Positions 43,523 through 55,400 are shown, numbered from the stretch's first letter. The stretch: DNA of 64,000 nt from Multifurca ochricompacta (GCA_022496185.1 WTXG01000046.1:124001-188000), one strand, 5' to 3'. Notes: generated by a model not told the origin, from the sequence alone. Made by a program: numbers and translations.

Positions 43523-46500
43523 GGGGTCATCCCACCCTGAGGGCTATCGTAGATCGATTTGTACCGAAGTCTCTTTCAATACAAACCAACTTTTCTACTA
43601 TTGGGACCGTCTCCGCGCTCGTTGACAGTGGCGCAACCGAAAATTTCGTCAACAAATGTTTCATCTCTATACACAACTTGCTTACCTGCCCGCTACAAAT
43701 ACCAAAATCCCTCTCCAATGCCGATGGATCTGCAAATGCCGCCAGTCAAATCACTCACTATCTTCCTTGCACAGTTCAAACTGGCTCATCCATCCATCTC
43801 CTTGACTTCTTTGTCGCAGATCTTGGTAAAGAAAATCTTATCCTAGGCTATCCCTGGCTTGCGCGAACTACACCAACCATCGATTGGCTTCAGGCAACCA
43901 TCCAAGAGGCCGTACATATCCTCCCGCGAAGACAAAAACATCACATGCCCACAGCCGCTTCTCTAGGACTCCTACCAGGGGAAGAACTCATCATGCGCAT
44001 ATCCCCATCCGCAGAACTCACAACACAACAGCCCCCGGATCTTGCTATACCGTCACAATACCAGCAGTTCGCCAAAGTCTTCTCAGAGGACGAAGCCCTT
44101 TGCTTCCCAGAGGCACGCCAGTGGGATCATGTGATCGACCTTAAATCTGATGCGCCAAACACCCTGGACTGTAAAATATATCCCCTCAATCCAAAAGAAC
44201 AATTGGCACTCGAAGAATTCCTCCATGAACACCTCGCCAAGGGATACATTCGTGAGTCAAAATCACAATATGCTTCCCCCTTCTTCTTCGTCAAGAAAAA
44301 GGATGGTAAACTTCGACCGGTACAAGACTATCGCAAGCTCAACGAACACACCCTCCGCAACACCTACCCATTACCCCTCATCGATGAACTGATCGCAAAA
44401 GTCCAAAACGCTGCACTATTCACCAAATTCAACATACGATGGGGTTACAATAACATTCGCATCAAAGAAGGCGATCAGTGGAAAGCTGCTTTCAAAACAA
44501 ATAAAGGCCTCTTTGAACTCCTGGTAATGTACTTCGGACTGACGAATTCCCCCGCAACTTTCCAAACGATGATGAACGCGATCTTTCGAAAAGAGCTCGA
44601 CGAAGGATGGCTTGTAATATATATGGACGATATCCTTATCGCTACCTCAAATGATATTTCTTTCCACCAAAAATGCGTAACCCGCGTTCTACAAATCCTC
44701 TCAGACAACGATCTCTACCTGAAACCGTCAAAATGCATATTCCACACAACAAAAGTCGATTACTTGGGCGTTATCCTTGAACACGGTGTTATCCGCATGG
44801 ATCCAGCAAAAGTAAATGGTCTTCTAGATTGGCCGACCCCCAAGACAGTAAAACAAGTCCGCAGTTATCTAGGATTCGGTAACTATTATCGCCGCTTCAT
44901 CAAAGGATATTCACAACTCGCCAGACCACTCATCAACCTCACAAAGCTTCTAGTCCCATGGACATGGACCGACAAGGAAGAAAACGCCTTCCAAGGTCTA
45001 AAGAAGGCGTTTAGTAGTGCCCCCGTCCTTCGACAGCCCCGTCTCGACCTCCCCTTCTTTGTCACAACCGATGCCTCAGGATACGCGATAGGGGCTGAAC
45101 TATCCCAACAAGATGACGTAGGGCGACTACACCCGGTTGCATTCCTTTCCAAATCCCTCAATCAAACACAACGCAACTGGGATATTTACGACAGAGAGTT
45201 GTTCGCAATTTGGCTTCCTTTACAAGAATGGCGACAATACTTGATGGGTTCCCCTCATAAATTAACCGTCTTCTCAGATCACCATAATTTACAGTACTTC
45301 CGAAAACCTCAAAAACTTAATAGACGACAGGCCCGATGGCATCTCGATCTCATGGAATATAACTTCGTAATAAAACCTATTCAGGGTAAACACAATATAA
45401 TTGCAGATCTACTATCCCGCCAGCCGGATTACGATGATGGTAAAGGAGATAACGACCAAGAGATTCTCCTGCCGGATGAGAACTGGTCCCTCGCAGTAAT
45501 TCAACTTCAAGAAGACCCGGATTCCTATCGCGAGATTGTCAAGCAATTCCACGATCACCCACTTGCTGGTCACCCTGGGCAACGGAATACATGGGATCTA
45601 GTCTCTGAAATCTATGCTGGCCCAAACCTGCAACAATTCGTGACTGACTATGTCAAAGGATGTCATGAATGTCAAGCATCAAAGCCCCGCCGAAAAACTG
45701 ATGTTCCCCTCTTCTCTTTTGACACTCCGGCTTCCGATGGACCCTTTCAGTATATCTCCCTCAATCTCATTACTGACCTCCCCGTGTCACAGGGGCACAA
45801 TGCTATCCTGACTATTGTTGATCAGGGGTGCTCCAAGTCCGCCAAGTTCATCCCATGCTCGATGACAATTACTGGGACTCAGGTCACCTCTCTCTACTTC
45901 AAACATCTCTTTCCCCTCTTTGGCATCCCCAAACGCGTCATATCCGATCGGGACCCTCGCTTCACCTCTAAGTTTGTTTCCAAACTCTGCACATTACTCT
46001 CTATATCACAGAATACTAGCACTGCTTTTCATCCACAAACGGACGGCCAATCGGAATGCATGAATCGCTGGGTTGAACAATACCTCCACCATTGGACCTT
46101 TGGCAACCCCCACACCTGGGCTCCCCTACTCCCTATGGCTGAGTTCATACACAACAGATGGCGACACAATGGCACAAAACTCAGTCCACATGAATTACTG
46201 TTAGGCTTCCGACCTCGTCCCCCTACCTCTCGCGTCTCGTCCCCAATACCCTCGTTAACAGAATGTCTCTCCGCAATCATCTCTGCTCACCGAATCACCA
46301 CCCGTGTCCTCGCCGACATGACCCAAATCACTCCAGTATTTGCAGTTAACGACAAAGTCTGGCTCAAGGGTAAGAACATCTCCTCGCTCTTCCCCTTGCA
46401 GAAGCTTGCCCCGCGGTGTCATGGCCTGTTCACAATTACTCGCGTTATCTCCCCCGTGGCTTTCAAGCTCGATTTACCACCCTCTTTGTGGATACACGAC

Positions 46501-46893
46501 ATCTTTCACGCCTCCTTACTCTTGCCCTACATCACTACCCAAGCACATGGTCCATCACCCCACCGCCCTCCGCCGGTCCTTGTCAATGGCATCAAAGAAG
46601 TCAAGGTCGATCACATCATCAGTCACCAACGCGCTGGTCACACAGGTCACCTCCAGTTTTTGGTTCGATGGAAGGGTTTTCCCTCTAGTGACAATGAATG
46701 GGTTGACTACCATTATATTCACGCTGACGATCTCATTGGACAATATCTTGCCTCCTTGCCGCCATCCCTGTCCTCTTCGCTTCCTGCACACATTCTCACC
46801 AAACATGGTATCCTTGACGACCCCTCTCCTTCTCCTCTCACAATACGTATTCCTCCACGGGCACGCCCCTCCGTAACTGGCCCTGCATTCTAA
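43501..46893 (+). pseudogene. pol: Gypsy pol with chromodomain (open but catalytically damaged)
   Basis: The -1 frame relative to gag is open from 43501 to 46893. Domains in order: protease LVDSGATENFV (about 43624), RT with YPLPLIDELIAKVQ, the WGYNNIRI region and YMDD (44620-44631), RNase H with TTDASGYAIGAELSQQ, DRELFAIW and SDHHNLQYF, integrase with HHCC zinc region (GHPGQRNTW...GCHECQ) and SDRDPRFTS...GQSECMNRW, and chromodomain (HLQFLVRWKGFPSSDNEWVD, about 46650-46720). The RT motif A Asp is Asn (codon 44431-44433, FNIRWGYNN), and the first integrase Asp is Asn (45763-45765, SLNLITDLP), so the element should be dead despite the open frame. No clear heptameric slip site is present in the overlap. 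Confidence 0.88.
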
Positions 46894-46931
46894 CTGGTTC
46901 GTTGGCGCCTCTCGACATTAACCGGGGGTGA

Positions 46932-47380
46932 TGTTACGACTCAACGATATTACAGCTTAACGACCGAACTATTCACAAGATTATCTCAAAAATCATCGCT
47001 TAATTTCATTCGCTTAATTTCATTTAGTTCCTAATCATAATAAACCGCCTCGCTCCTACACATTCTATCTAGGACCCAACAACATATTCCATAGGTCGCC
47101 CCCCCCCATGTCAGCCTTGCTCCCCATGTCAGCCTCGCTCCCCATGTCAGCCTTGCTCCCCATGTCAGCCTCGCTCAAGTCTCGTACCTATTTAAACCCC
47201 CATTTTCTTTCATAGTACCCTTAGTCTCGATCTCTTGTTTCCCCTAGAATTGTAACCTCCAGAATATCATATCTTTTCTCTGCTTCGCCTAGCACGCTTA
47301 GCAGTCGTCTCACCACCCGAACTACGTCAGACTGATCATCTGACATCGAACTCTACACACTAAGCGGGTCAACCATAACA
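46932..47380 (+). repeat. Gypsy 3' LTR
   Basis: 449 bp with TGTTACGACT...CATAACA ends. Includes four tandem 18-bp units (47103-47176). Downstream DNA begins ATTCCTGTGG, the expected half of the target in repeat R. Confidence 0.9.
47103..47176 (+). repeat. 18-bp tandem repeats in gypsy LTR
   Basis: Four units of CCATGTCAGCCTYGCTCC, alternating CTTGCT and CTCGCT. The truncated 5' LTR keeps two units. Confidence 0.85.
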
Positions 47381-48130
47381 ATTCCTGTGGATTACTCTTG
47401 CACAATCTCTTAAAAGGCATTATAAAGCCTCTGCTGTTGATAGCGAGCGCAGCTGTAAAAATAGTTTTAGCTACCTATTTAGGCAGCGCATAAGTTCAAT
47501 TTATGTGAGTGAACACGTATAGAACAGAGTCCCTTTTACTACTACTACTAAAAGAACGTGACAATAAGGAGAAAATGAACTATTTGAAATACGAAGGAAC
47601 ATGTTGTGCGTGTGAAATTGTCTCTGAATCAGTTATCTGACGCACTTTGGATTATCTTATCACAATCGCTACCGGCCCGTCTCAACATCTCATCAACTTG
47701 GAATCTTATCTTTTCTCGATCTTCTTTCTTGCTGGGTTGCTCGTCTCTATGATATTAGTGATGAACGCGAATGAGTTCGCGTGTGGCATGATGTCGGGGT
47801 GCTTTTTCCGTTCGATAGTGTTAATCTTGTTGCTATGTTTTGCGTCTACTACATGACATGTATTATAACTGTCATGTTTTGTGTGTAATCAAAATCGACG
47901 TCTTGGGAAGCCTCTTGATGTAGTTACTAACTGCTAACTAGCACATACTACGCGTGTACTAAAATCCTAATCCTTTAAATCTTCCAACTCTCGCAACCGG
48001 AATTCTATCTTTAATGGTTAAAATAGACGTTCAGATTGGACCTGTCAGGAAACGCATCATATGAGTTGCAACAGCACGTGCAGCACGTGCATCAGTTCAC
48101 GCGACCAGGCAGCTGACAGATAAAGATTGG
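47381..48130 (+). repeat. Dispersed repeat R, copy 1 (cut by the gypsy element)
   Basis: Inverted relative to the copies at 51009-51600 and 54360-55005. Shared blocks include GATTACTCTTGCAC, TAGCTACCTATTTAGGCAGC, the two-span reading frame, CTACGCGTGTACTAAAATCC and GCACGTGCAGCACGTGC. The left part of the copy is gone at the gypsy junction. Confidence 0.75.
47647..47856 (+). pseudogene. Two-span membrane protein fragment in repeat R
   Basis: 70-codon frame without ATG, with two hydrophobic spans (YLFSIFFLAGLLVSMILVM and SIVLILLLCF). 51281-51009 (-) encodes a close relative (FLFSIFFLAGLLVTMILVM). Probably an exon or relic of a gene carried by repeat R. Not recognised. Confidence 0.35.
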
Positions 48131-48498
48131 GTAATACCTACAAAACAAGAATGCTTTGACCTCAGTCTTTTGAATGGCTGAGGCGGTGTCAGTGCGCCCA
48201 TGCCTCTATGTTTCCCTACTCACGCTGGTTAGGAACCCATCCTACACTGACTTGCGTATACAAGGAGCTATGTTTTGATCGTAAAAATAGCATCGTTTTG
48301 ACCTTCCTCAGTTTGCGTGCCTCAGCTCTTCAAGTGTAGCAAGGGGCACTCACCGTTCGCGACTCCCCACGCAGTCGATGTGATCGCTGCCAGAAATAAG
48401 TAAAGGACAATACACCAGTGCAGAGATTGCTAGTCTAAATGCTATCTATACAACTGTGCACAACACCGACTCTCGATGTGGTTTACCTCAGTCCACCT
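48131..48498. other. 3' flank of the 428-aa gene
   Basis: No reading frame or repeat recognised. Confidence 0.4.
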
Positions 48499-50030
48499 TC
48501 AAGAGGCACCAACGATACTACCAGCAGAATGACGGGCCCAAAGTCGGATGTCCTTCGAAGGAGGTAACCCCACCGAATTCGCGTGCGTCTTCTCATACTC
48601 TTCAAGGGCTCGAAGGTTTGCCCTGATCAGAGGATCACCTTCATGTATAACTGGCTCCTCGCCCTGGACGTCATTCAACGCAGGCCCATCCTCAACGCCA
48701 TCTCTGAAGGATTCAAGGTCTTCCATCACCCCTTGCGATCTGTCATCACCTTGACGCCCTCGCTTCCGAGACTTTTTCGGTGCCTCAGGCTTGTGTCGCA
48801 TTCGCCACGGACGTTGATTTGCTCTGTAATTCCTCTCCTTAAGGTCCTGTTTTCCCCTTTCACTTTCCCAGTTCTGAAACACGTTTTCAACTTCACCAGC
48901 GGAGTGATCTGCAACCTTGCAAAGGAAGATGTAGCACTCTATGAATTCGTGAAGGTTGTCCAGGTTGTACCGCAGCTCTGTTGGAGCTACTACCTGGAGT
49001 TCATGTAGAACTGAGCTGATGTGACGAAATGAATAATGCACCACTTACCACTTTGTCATCGCTCCATGTCGAAATATACATTATCAAAATGCTACCAACA
49101 ATGGTTGCGCCGAATAATGGCTCATCTTCAAACCCCAGAGCCCGTCGCTGGTTTTGAGCCGAACATAAATACAGGGTAAGCTGTCTTGAGGCGGCATCAT
49201 TGTCCTTGGATTTGGCCTCAAACGCGAATGTAACTACTCTGCTAGGTGCCCCCTGCGCTTCAGAGGAAAAAACTTGTGGGTTCTGTAGTTTCGTCAAGAA
49301 TAGACTCCAGTCATTCGGTAACTCCATCAACGTGATAACATCAGCTTTTGCAGTCCAGGGGGATGCAGGCAGGAACAGCTCCCTTTCAGCTCTTTGGAAT
49401 TAGTCAACAAAACACAATCACAGCAGAAGAGAAGGAAGTTACCCGAAAATGTGCTTTCCTTGTAGCCGCAGGGCGAAGGCCGAATCAATTAAAGGGTCTG
49501 TTCCCCTTCGTAACTCGGTCTCATTGCGCAATTTATATCCGGGGCTCAAGCGAGAGTCCCAGCAGTCAACCAAGGTGTAACGTCGCTGTTCAAGTTCGTA
49601 GGGGTCGTGGTCATGGAATCGGTCAACCTGTAAGGTACTGATCCAGTGCATGTACATAAATGCACCTCTCGTGAGGGTTCCTGTGGCGACCTAGAAAGCT
49701 GTAAGTAGTAACTTGGACGGTAGACTTGATACAGATACCTTTTTGTCCTGACGAGGGGACACCCATTCTACAAACTACGCGTTGAAATAAAATTAGAAAT
49801 AACATGCAGGAGGTTTGGTGATCGCACCTTTGTATCCCTTAAGCAATTCGGATACTTTATTTCTCCCAAAAGTTTGTGAAACAACGGCACATCAACTATT
49901 TGGTCTTGTAAAATGACATTGTTACGGCTTGATACTGCTTCCCACTTTTCATACGATGCCCTTGCAAGCCTAAATGATCATTTCCATGCCGGGCTGACGG
50001 TCACACTTACACAGAAGCGGAAGCTGACAT
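48499..50030 (-). CDS. Unrecognised 428-aa protein, candidate PD-(D/E)XK-like nuclease fold
   Basis: Six exons on the minus strand (50030-50011, 49969-49828, 49767-49666, 49627-49443, 49391-49049, 48993-48499) sum to 1287 nt with one open frame from ATG (MSASAS) to TGA. Phases agree at all five junctions. Intron 3 is only 38 nt and intron 4 ends in AAG, so those two are less sure. Residues 160-265 contain D167 (AKADVIT), E208-x-K210 in a hydrophobic strand (VVTFAFEAKS) and a following Gln-containing helix (SRQLTLYLCSAQNQR), the layout of PD-(D/E)XK nucleases seen in fungal hypothetical proteins. The C-terminal third has a strong nuclear-localisation stretch (KKSRKRGR) and is acidic after it. 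The family assignment is an inference from motif spacing only. Confidence 0.6.
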
Positions 50031-51008
50031 GCTGATGATGCGCATCTGTCAAAAAGCCTAGATCATAAAAATAAGGGACGAACGGGGTGTCAATCGATTG
50101 TGTCAGCCCTGGCACAAGACAGGGGACGGACGTTTTTCGACCGGGCTACAATGGTGAGGTTGTGAGTATGTAGTTGTGAGTTGGTCAATAGGTAAACAAG
50201 CGTGAGTGGCGTACACTTCTCTAACTCTGGCGCGGTTGGTAAGAATGAGTTCGACCGGTCCAGACAACCATGGGTTTGGCTTACCGTCGTAACTGAGAGG
50301 CTTCTTCCATGTAATCTGTGTTCATCTGATCCTGCGTGGTGAACAAGTGGGGAGCAAACGAGGCAGTGAGAGGAGAACGTAGTTGAGGGAGTGAGCGTGA
50401 GCCACTGTTTAACCCTAATCTAATCCTAAGGAAATTGCTGACTCATTTCGCTAACTCATCCTATGATGCATCACGGTCACATGTCAAACTAAATGCAATT
50501 CACCCGTAAAAATAGGTACTTTTTTTTACCAACCCAATATTCACCAGTAATTTACTAGGCCGCTGTGGGAGGTAGTAATTTACCAGGTCATGTGCCCACA
50601 TGACTGTAATATATGAGCATCAAATGTTCAAAATTCAACTAAATATACGAGCGACACCCTGTTCTTGCCAAGCCATGGAAAATATCCCGGAATATGTGAA
50701 AGGAAACATTCTACCTGCTGATAACCTCAATATACTCGAGATCTGTGAAATTATTTGATATCAAGAACAGATTCCTTTTGAAGTCAGATGGAAAACTGTG
50801 ACGACGAGGATGATAGTTAGTTGGATGAGCCGAATCTTGAGACTTTCCGTCCTGAACATTCTCCTGAGGTCTCACCAACCATTGATCTGTCATCTCGGTG
50901 TCTTGCAGCAGCTCTTTCTGATGAACCATCAAGTGACACTTCTGTGGCTGCTCCTAACCCTCCAGAAGCTCTTGGAGAGCCCCTATTATAAAATTTTCAT
51001 TGAAAGCA
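50031..51008. other. Intergenic, degenerate coding remnant near 50783-50985
   Basis: 50783-50985 (+) reads as an acidic, Pro/Ser-rich peptide (MENCDDEDDS, stop, LDEPNLETFRPEHSPEVSP...) with one internal TAG, resembling the N-terminal linker of a transposon protein, but no domain can be named. 50400-50780 contains nothing recognised. Confidence 0.35.
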
Positions 51009-51600
51009 TCACGTGAAAGTATCACGTGGACTTCTGTCTAGTAAATTACTGGCCTCGAATATTTTCCGCAACCCTAATGCAGACCCAAAACATAGCAACA
51101 AGATTAACACTATCGAACGGACAAAGAACTCCGGCATCATGCCACACGCGAGATCACTCGCGTTCATCACTAATATCATAGTGACGAGCAACCCAGCAAG
51201 AAAGAAGATTGAGAAAAGAAAAGATTTCAAGTTGATGAGATGTTGAGACGGGCCAGTAGCGATTGTGATAAGATAATCCAAAGTGCGTCAGACAATTCCA
51301 CACACACTGCACGTACAACACGTTCCTTCCTATTTTAAATAGTTCTTTATCTCCTTATTGTCACGCTGATTGAACTTATGCGCTGCCTAAATAGGTAGCT
51401 AAAACTATTTTTACAGCTGTGCTCGCTGTCAACAGCAGAGGCTTTATAACGCTTTCAAGAGATCGTGCAAGAGTAATCCACAGGAATGCCGATTCCATGC
51501 CAAAAAAAGAGTCAAGTGTTTATATGTATACTCAGAGATATGCGATGCTGTCCTATGTCGATGTGAGAGTGTTGGCAGTCGGTTTTCCGAGCCGGGCGAC
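51009..51600 (-). repeat. Dispersed repeat R, copy 2
   Basis: Contains the two-span frame (51281-51009), the GTGCGTCAGACAATTCC stretch, GCTGCCTAAATAGGTAGCTA and, at 51480-51590, a segment also found at 54900-55005. Gives the uninterrupted version of the DNA into which the gypsy element inserted in copy 1. Confidence 0.75.
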
Positions 51601-51889
51601 GTTCTGGTTCGACCATTAGGTCTTCCTACACTAACGGCCATTGTTCTCCAAGTTTTGCGTTTTTTATGTTTATGTCAATTCATTTAGTTCTGTTTCCACG
51701 CAAGTGATGGAACGCGACTCGGATGTCTAAATGATGAGGTGCCCGAGAGTAGTGTACTTCTCTCAGCAGCAAAAGGACTGCAAGGTGATACTAAACCAGG
51801 TGATCAACTTCAAGTGACGGAGACACTACAACAAAATCTATAACAAATCTAGTGAGAGGCAGTCCCGAACTCGTTATTTATTTCAGTAA

Positions 51890-54206
51890 ACTAGAAACTG
51901 GTTTCCGCGATGATTTACTGTATAGCGTCTTACTCGTCCCGCGATGAAACTTCACGACTTGACGGCTGTATGGAACTGGGTGGCAATCTCCACTTACAAA
52001 TCTGGTCTGAATTCTCCTCCCCCGACCTAATACCTTCTGCCTTCCGCTTCCGCCGATCCCTGCTCTTCGATGCATCGTGGCCCATATCCGTCTTATCCAT
52101 GCTACCGTCGTCTTCGATGTCCCATTTAGATCCGAGGTACTTATTCATGATGGACAATATGAATTCAGAAGAACGAAGCTTCTCCTGAGCCTCTTTGACT
52201 CGTGAATCACCCTGCCGCTTAGCTTCAATTTTTGATTGGATCCGTTGGCTTAAACCAACATGTGGCTCCAGATACAGGTAATAGTCATGGAACAAGGAGC
52301 GTAGTTCTTCGATTAATTCCACGCACGGGGTGTTGACAAGCTCTTCCGCAGTCGTAAGTAGATCCTCGACAATATCAGGAGAAAAGTAACCGCCAATGAG
52401 GCAGACAATTTTGCCACGGCCGCCTGTGATAAGACGGTCATGAACTAACTTGGTGTAGTCATCGAATACCTGTTGAATATCATTTGACAGATGCATCTTC
52501 AAGATGTTCCTGCATCTTGCAATCTGATATAGAAGGACCCAAAAAATGACTCTAGGTCATCTGAGACTTCATGAGCCGTATACCGAGGTTCCCTTAAACG
52601 TGAAATAGAAATGAACTGCCATGTACCCTGCACACAATTCAAATTAGCACATAATCCATGGAGATCTTCACAGATAACATACCGTGCGTGAATGCTGCCT
52701 TGGACCTTCCTCGACTCCCTTGTGGACTTGCTTCGACAAGTCCCAATCAATTAACATTCCAGTGCCCTCATTGTGATCAAGATGTTTCCTGCGCTCACAT
52801 CCCGATGTAGAATCTGAGCCCTCTCATACGCTGCAGAGTGAGCTGTCACGACCCATCACCATGCATTCATGACTACGAAACAATATTCCTTACCTACGAT
52901 CGCATCCCGGATGACTTCACACAACTGTCTTGTTGATTTGAATGTGCTAAGAGGCTTTCCAAGGGTCTCCAATACCAGTCGATAATGAACATATGGATCA
53001 ACGTGTGGCTGCCAGGACGCAACTCATGGTCATCATTGGGATTCTCAGATAGTCCTGTGTCCTTGTCCTTTGTGCGGCAAACGAGGTAGTGGCGGCACAC
53101 TCAGGTGACAGAGGAACTCACCAGCTGCACCCAATTTTGGGATGTTGGGTACTGTGCGTCGTGCAGCTTGTGATATATATCACCTTCCTTTTCAATTCCA
53201 GGAAGGTCAGTCCTCCAAAAATCTTTGAGGTATACCAAGTTTGTACTTGTGACGTCGTACGCGATATATCCGATTGTAGAGCGACCAAATAGACCTTCTG
53301 TATCCCATACTGCGCGTGGTGTAATATAATCTCTGAGATCTCCATTGGCACTTCGATCGTCGTGAACATATAATTTCCGAAGATCTGCCTTCTTGTGTTC
53401 TCCAAACCAGGGTATCTCTTCAGTTTAGGAATTGCTACCTCTGCTTCGTTGTCTGTCACAGGGGCAACAGTAGTGTCATAGCCGCGCTCGATGTCAGAGA
53501 GGAAATTGAATCTCCAAATGAATTCGAGGAGGGTGTCGGGTTCGGTAAGCCAGTCGAATGGTTCTGTGTATATGACACCACTGTGATCCCATCGAAGGAG
53601 GCGACCCTTTTGGCCAAAAAGAAATATCGAAAACGAGAAAACGCGGAATTGAGATTGATGATGCTCCAAGGCATAGCCAATCAACTGGCGGCAGATTCGG
53701 TAAATGGTATCCATGCGGCTCTCCAACTCATCTTCAACTTCGTCCTCCTTCGCGTTTTCTTCCTTGTCTGTGTCCTCTCCCTTCTTCCTCTTCATCTCTC
53801 CGAGAAAGCTGAATATATCCTCATTTTCACTCTTGTTCACAATCCACAAGTCGACCAATTTCCAATTCAATGACTGTAGGTTTCCAGTGCACTCCGAATA
53901 GATGGAGATATTGGGTTTCGAACGGCGTGATTTGTCCCGGTGAGAAGTGGTATTGATTGATTTCAGTTTGGGACAAATACCAGATGCCTCGATTGCTTGA
54001 ATCTATCCTCGTTGTAAGTGTGGGAGTATGCATAGATTAAATGGAGGAGTAAACTTGCAAATTCGTCTTCATGTTGTGAGATGGATGAGTGGGGAAACGA
54101 TATTTGATTTGTTGGTCGTCGTTCTTGTGCTCCAGAAACAAATTCCGTTAAAAATTCGCTTACGGGCACGGGTCCGACGAATCTTTCGCAAGTGTCGAGG
54201 GTCATT
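51890..54206 (-). pseudogene. FunK1-type protein kinase, copy 4 (diverged, frameshifted)
   Basis: The most diverged FunK1 copy: its second exon carries an extra acidic/Lys-rich insert (KKGEDTDKEENAKEDEVEDEL) before the conserved [15 protein letters not shown]. It keeps the GC-AG first intron (TTT|gcaagt, near 54050). Lesions include 1-nt losses near 53395 (GLENT), 52545 (ESFFW) and 52772 (before the LID motif), and an 8-nt deletion near 51935 that ends the frame early. The last long exon (52502-51930) is otherwise open. Not functional as a kinase. Confidence 0.8.
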
Positions 54207-54359
54207 CGCTAGCACTGGCTGAGGTGAAGATGTTTGGGCTTGACTTCTTTGAATATCTGGGTTTGGACATATCGTGAGATGAGTAGAACATGGTGAGGAC
54301 TCGAGAATCACTCACGGTTGACTGTAGGTAGATAATCGGGGAAGGTGGGATTTTCTAAT

Positions 54360-55005
54360 GAACGTACACTACTGAATTGCCGCGTCGCGTGTCGCGTGAA
54401 CTCATGCACGTGCTGCACGAGTTGTTGCAACGTGTATGATCACGTGCTAGCATTACCTCTAGAATGCAGACCAGACAGGCCAAACTTGTGAACGACAACT
54501 CTATGGTTTCATTAGATGGGAATTCCGGTCTGCGCGAGAGGATTTAAAGGAGCGGGATTTTCGTACACGCGTGGTATGTGGTAGTTAGCAGTAAGGATGA
54601 ATACAGCTGAGGTTAGATAAGCGCCACCTAACAAGATAATAACTACCGTCAACTCTGATCCGGTCCGGGCTACCTTGATCTGTTGACGCGAGTTTGATCA
54701 CGCACGAACTCGGAACCAAAACTCAAGAAATAATACATGTCAAAACATAGCGACAAATGGAACGGACAGAGCACCCCGACATCGCGCCGCACATCCAGCC
54801 TGGGAGAGAAAGAAAGAAGGCGAGGATAAGGTGTTCAGAAAATGCTTGAATTAGGATTTCAAGTTGGTGGTGACACAGAGGCTTTTAAGAGATCGCAATC
54901 CACAAGAGTGCTAATTCCAGGCCAAAAAATCGAGTCAGGTGCTTATATGTATACGCAGAGATATGCCAAGCCGTCCTATGTCAATGTGAGAGTGTCGGGG
55001 GTCAT
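54360..55005 (-). repeat. Dispersed repeat R, copy 3
   Basis: Shares with copy 1 (inverted) GCACGTGCTGCACGAG, GGAATTCCGGT, TACACGCGTGGTATGTGGTAGTTAGCAG and a decayed form of the membrane-protein frame (54740-54840). Shares with copy 2 the 54900-55005 segment. Confidence 0.65.
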
Positions 55006-55400
55006 AAGCGGGACATTCCAACTTCCATCTTCCTGGTTCTCTCTTCTCTTCTATAAGGTCACCAAAGACGACACCACTACTACTAAGTCAGAGGAAAGGA
55101 AAGCGGACTTCCCAGACACAGTTCCGCTGGTATACTTGTCTTAGTCACATCGATCTCTCAATCGCTATTTTTCATGAGTTGGAGCAACTCACCCAGGTCT
55201 GTGAACCAGCTAGCTTTGGTTAAAATTAGGAAGAAGTCATGGACGAGAATTACCGAAAGGCTCGCAAGATGGATTCCGAATGTTTCGCTCCCCTCTAGTT
55301 CCAGATCACACTGAAATGGTCAAGATCGTGCGCGACTATCAAGGGGGCTTGTCGATGATTGATTGCCCGAGTGAGGCAAAGATAGGGTCCACTTCAGGGC
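55005..55400 (+). pseudogene. 2OG-Fe(II) oxygenase-like N-terminal fragment
   Basis: Plus-strand pieces resemble the N-terminal part of basidiomycete 2OG-Fe(II) oxygenase-domain proteins: SGTFQLPSSWFSLLFYK, then LEQLTQVCEPASFG, EEVMDENYRKARKMDSECFA and VKIVRDYQGG, in that order but with intervening stops. The catalytic jelly roll is absent. Recognition is from general memory of the family and is moderate at best. Confidence 0.4.

Larger units (their letters stand above)
41830..47380 (+). mobile_element. Ty3/gypsy (chromovirus) LTR retrotransposon, 5' LTR truncated, inactive
   Basis: Remaining 232 bp of the 5' LTR, gag, pol with protease, RT, RNase H, integrase and a C-terminal chromodomain, then a complete 449-bp 3' LTR (46932-47380). 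A GGGGGTGA polypurine tract precedes the 3' LTR. The 5' LTR starts mid-sequence exactly at the copia LTR end, so about 217 bp are missing. The 3' LTR joins a copy of repeat R whose uninterrupted form exists near 51484. Confidence 0.92.

Noticed and set aside
43884..44144. Extra reading frames overlapping gypsy pol
   Set aside because: They are shadows in other frames of a clearly coding region and have no domain signal.
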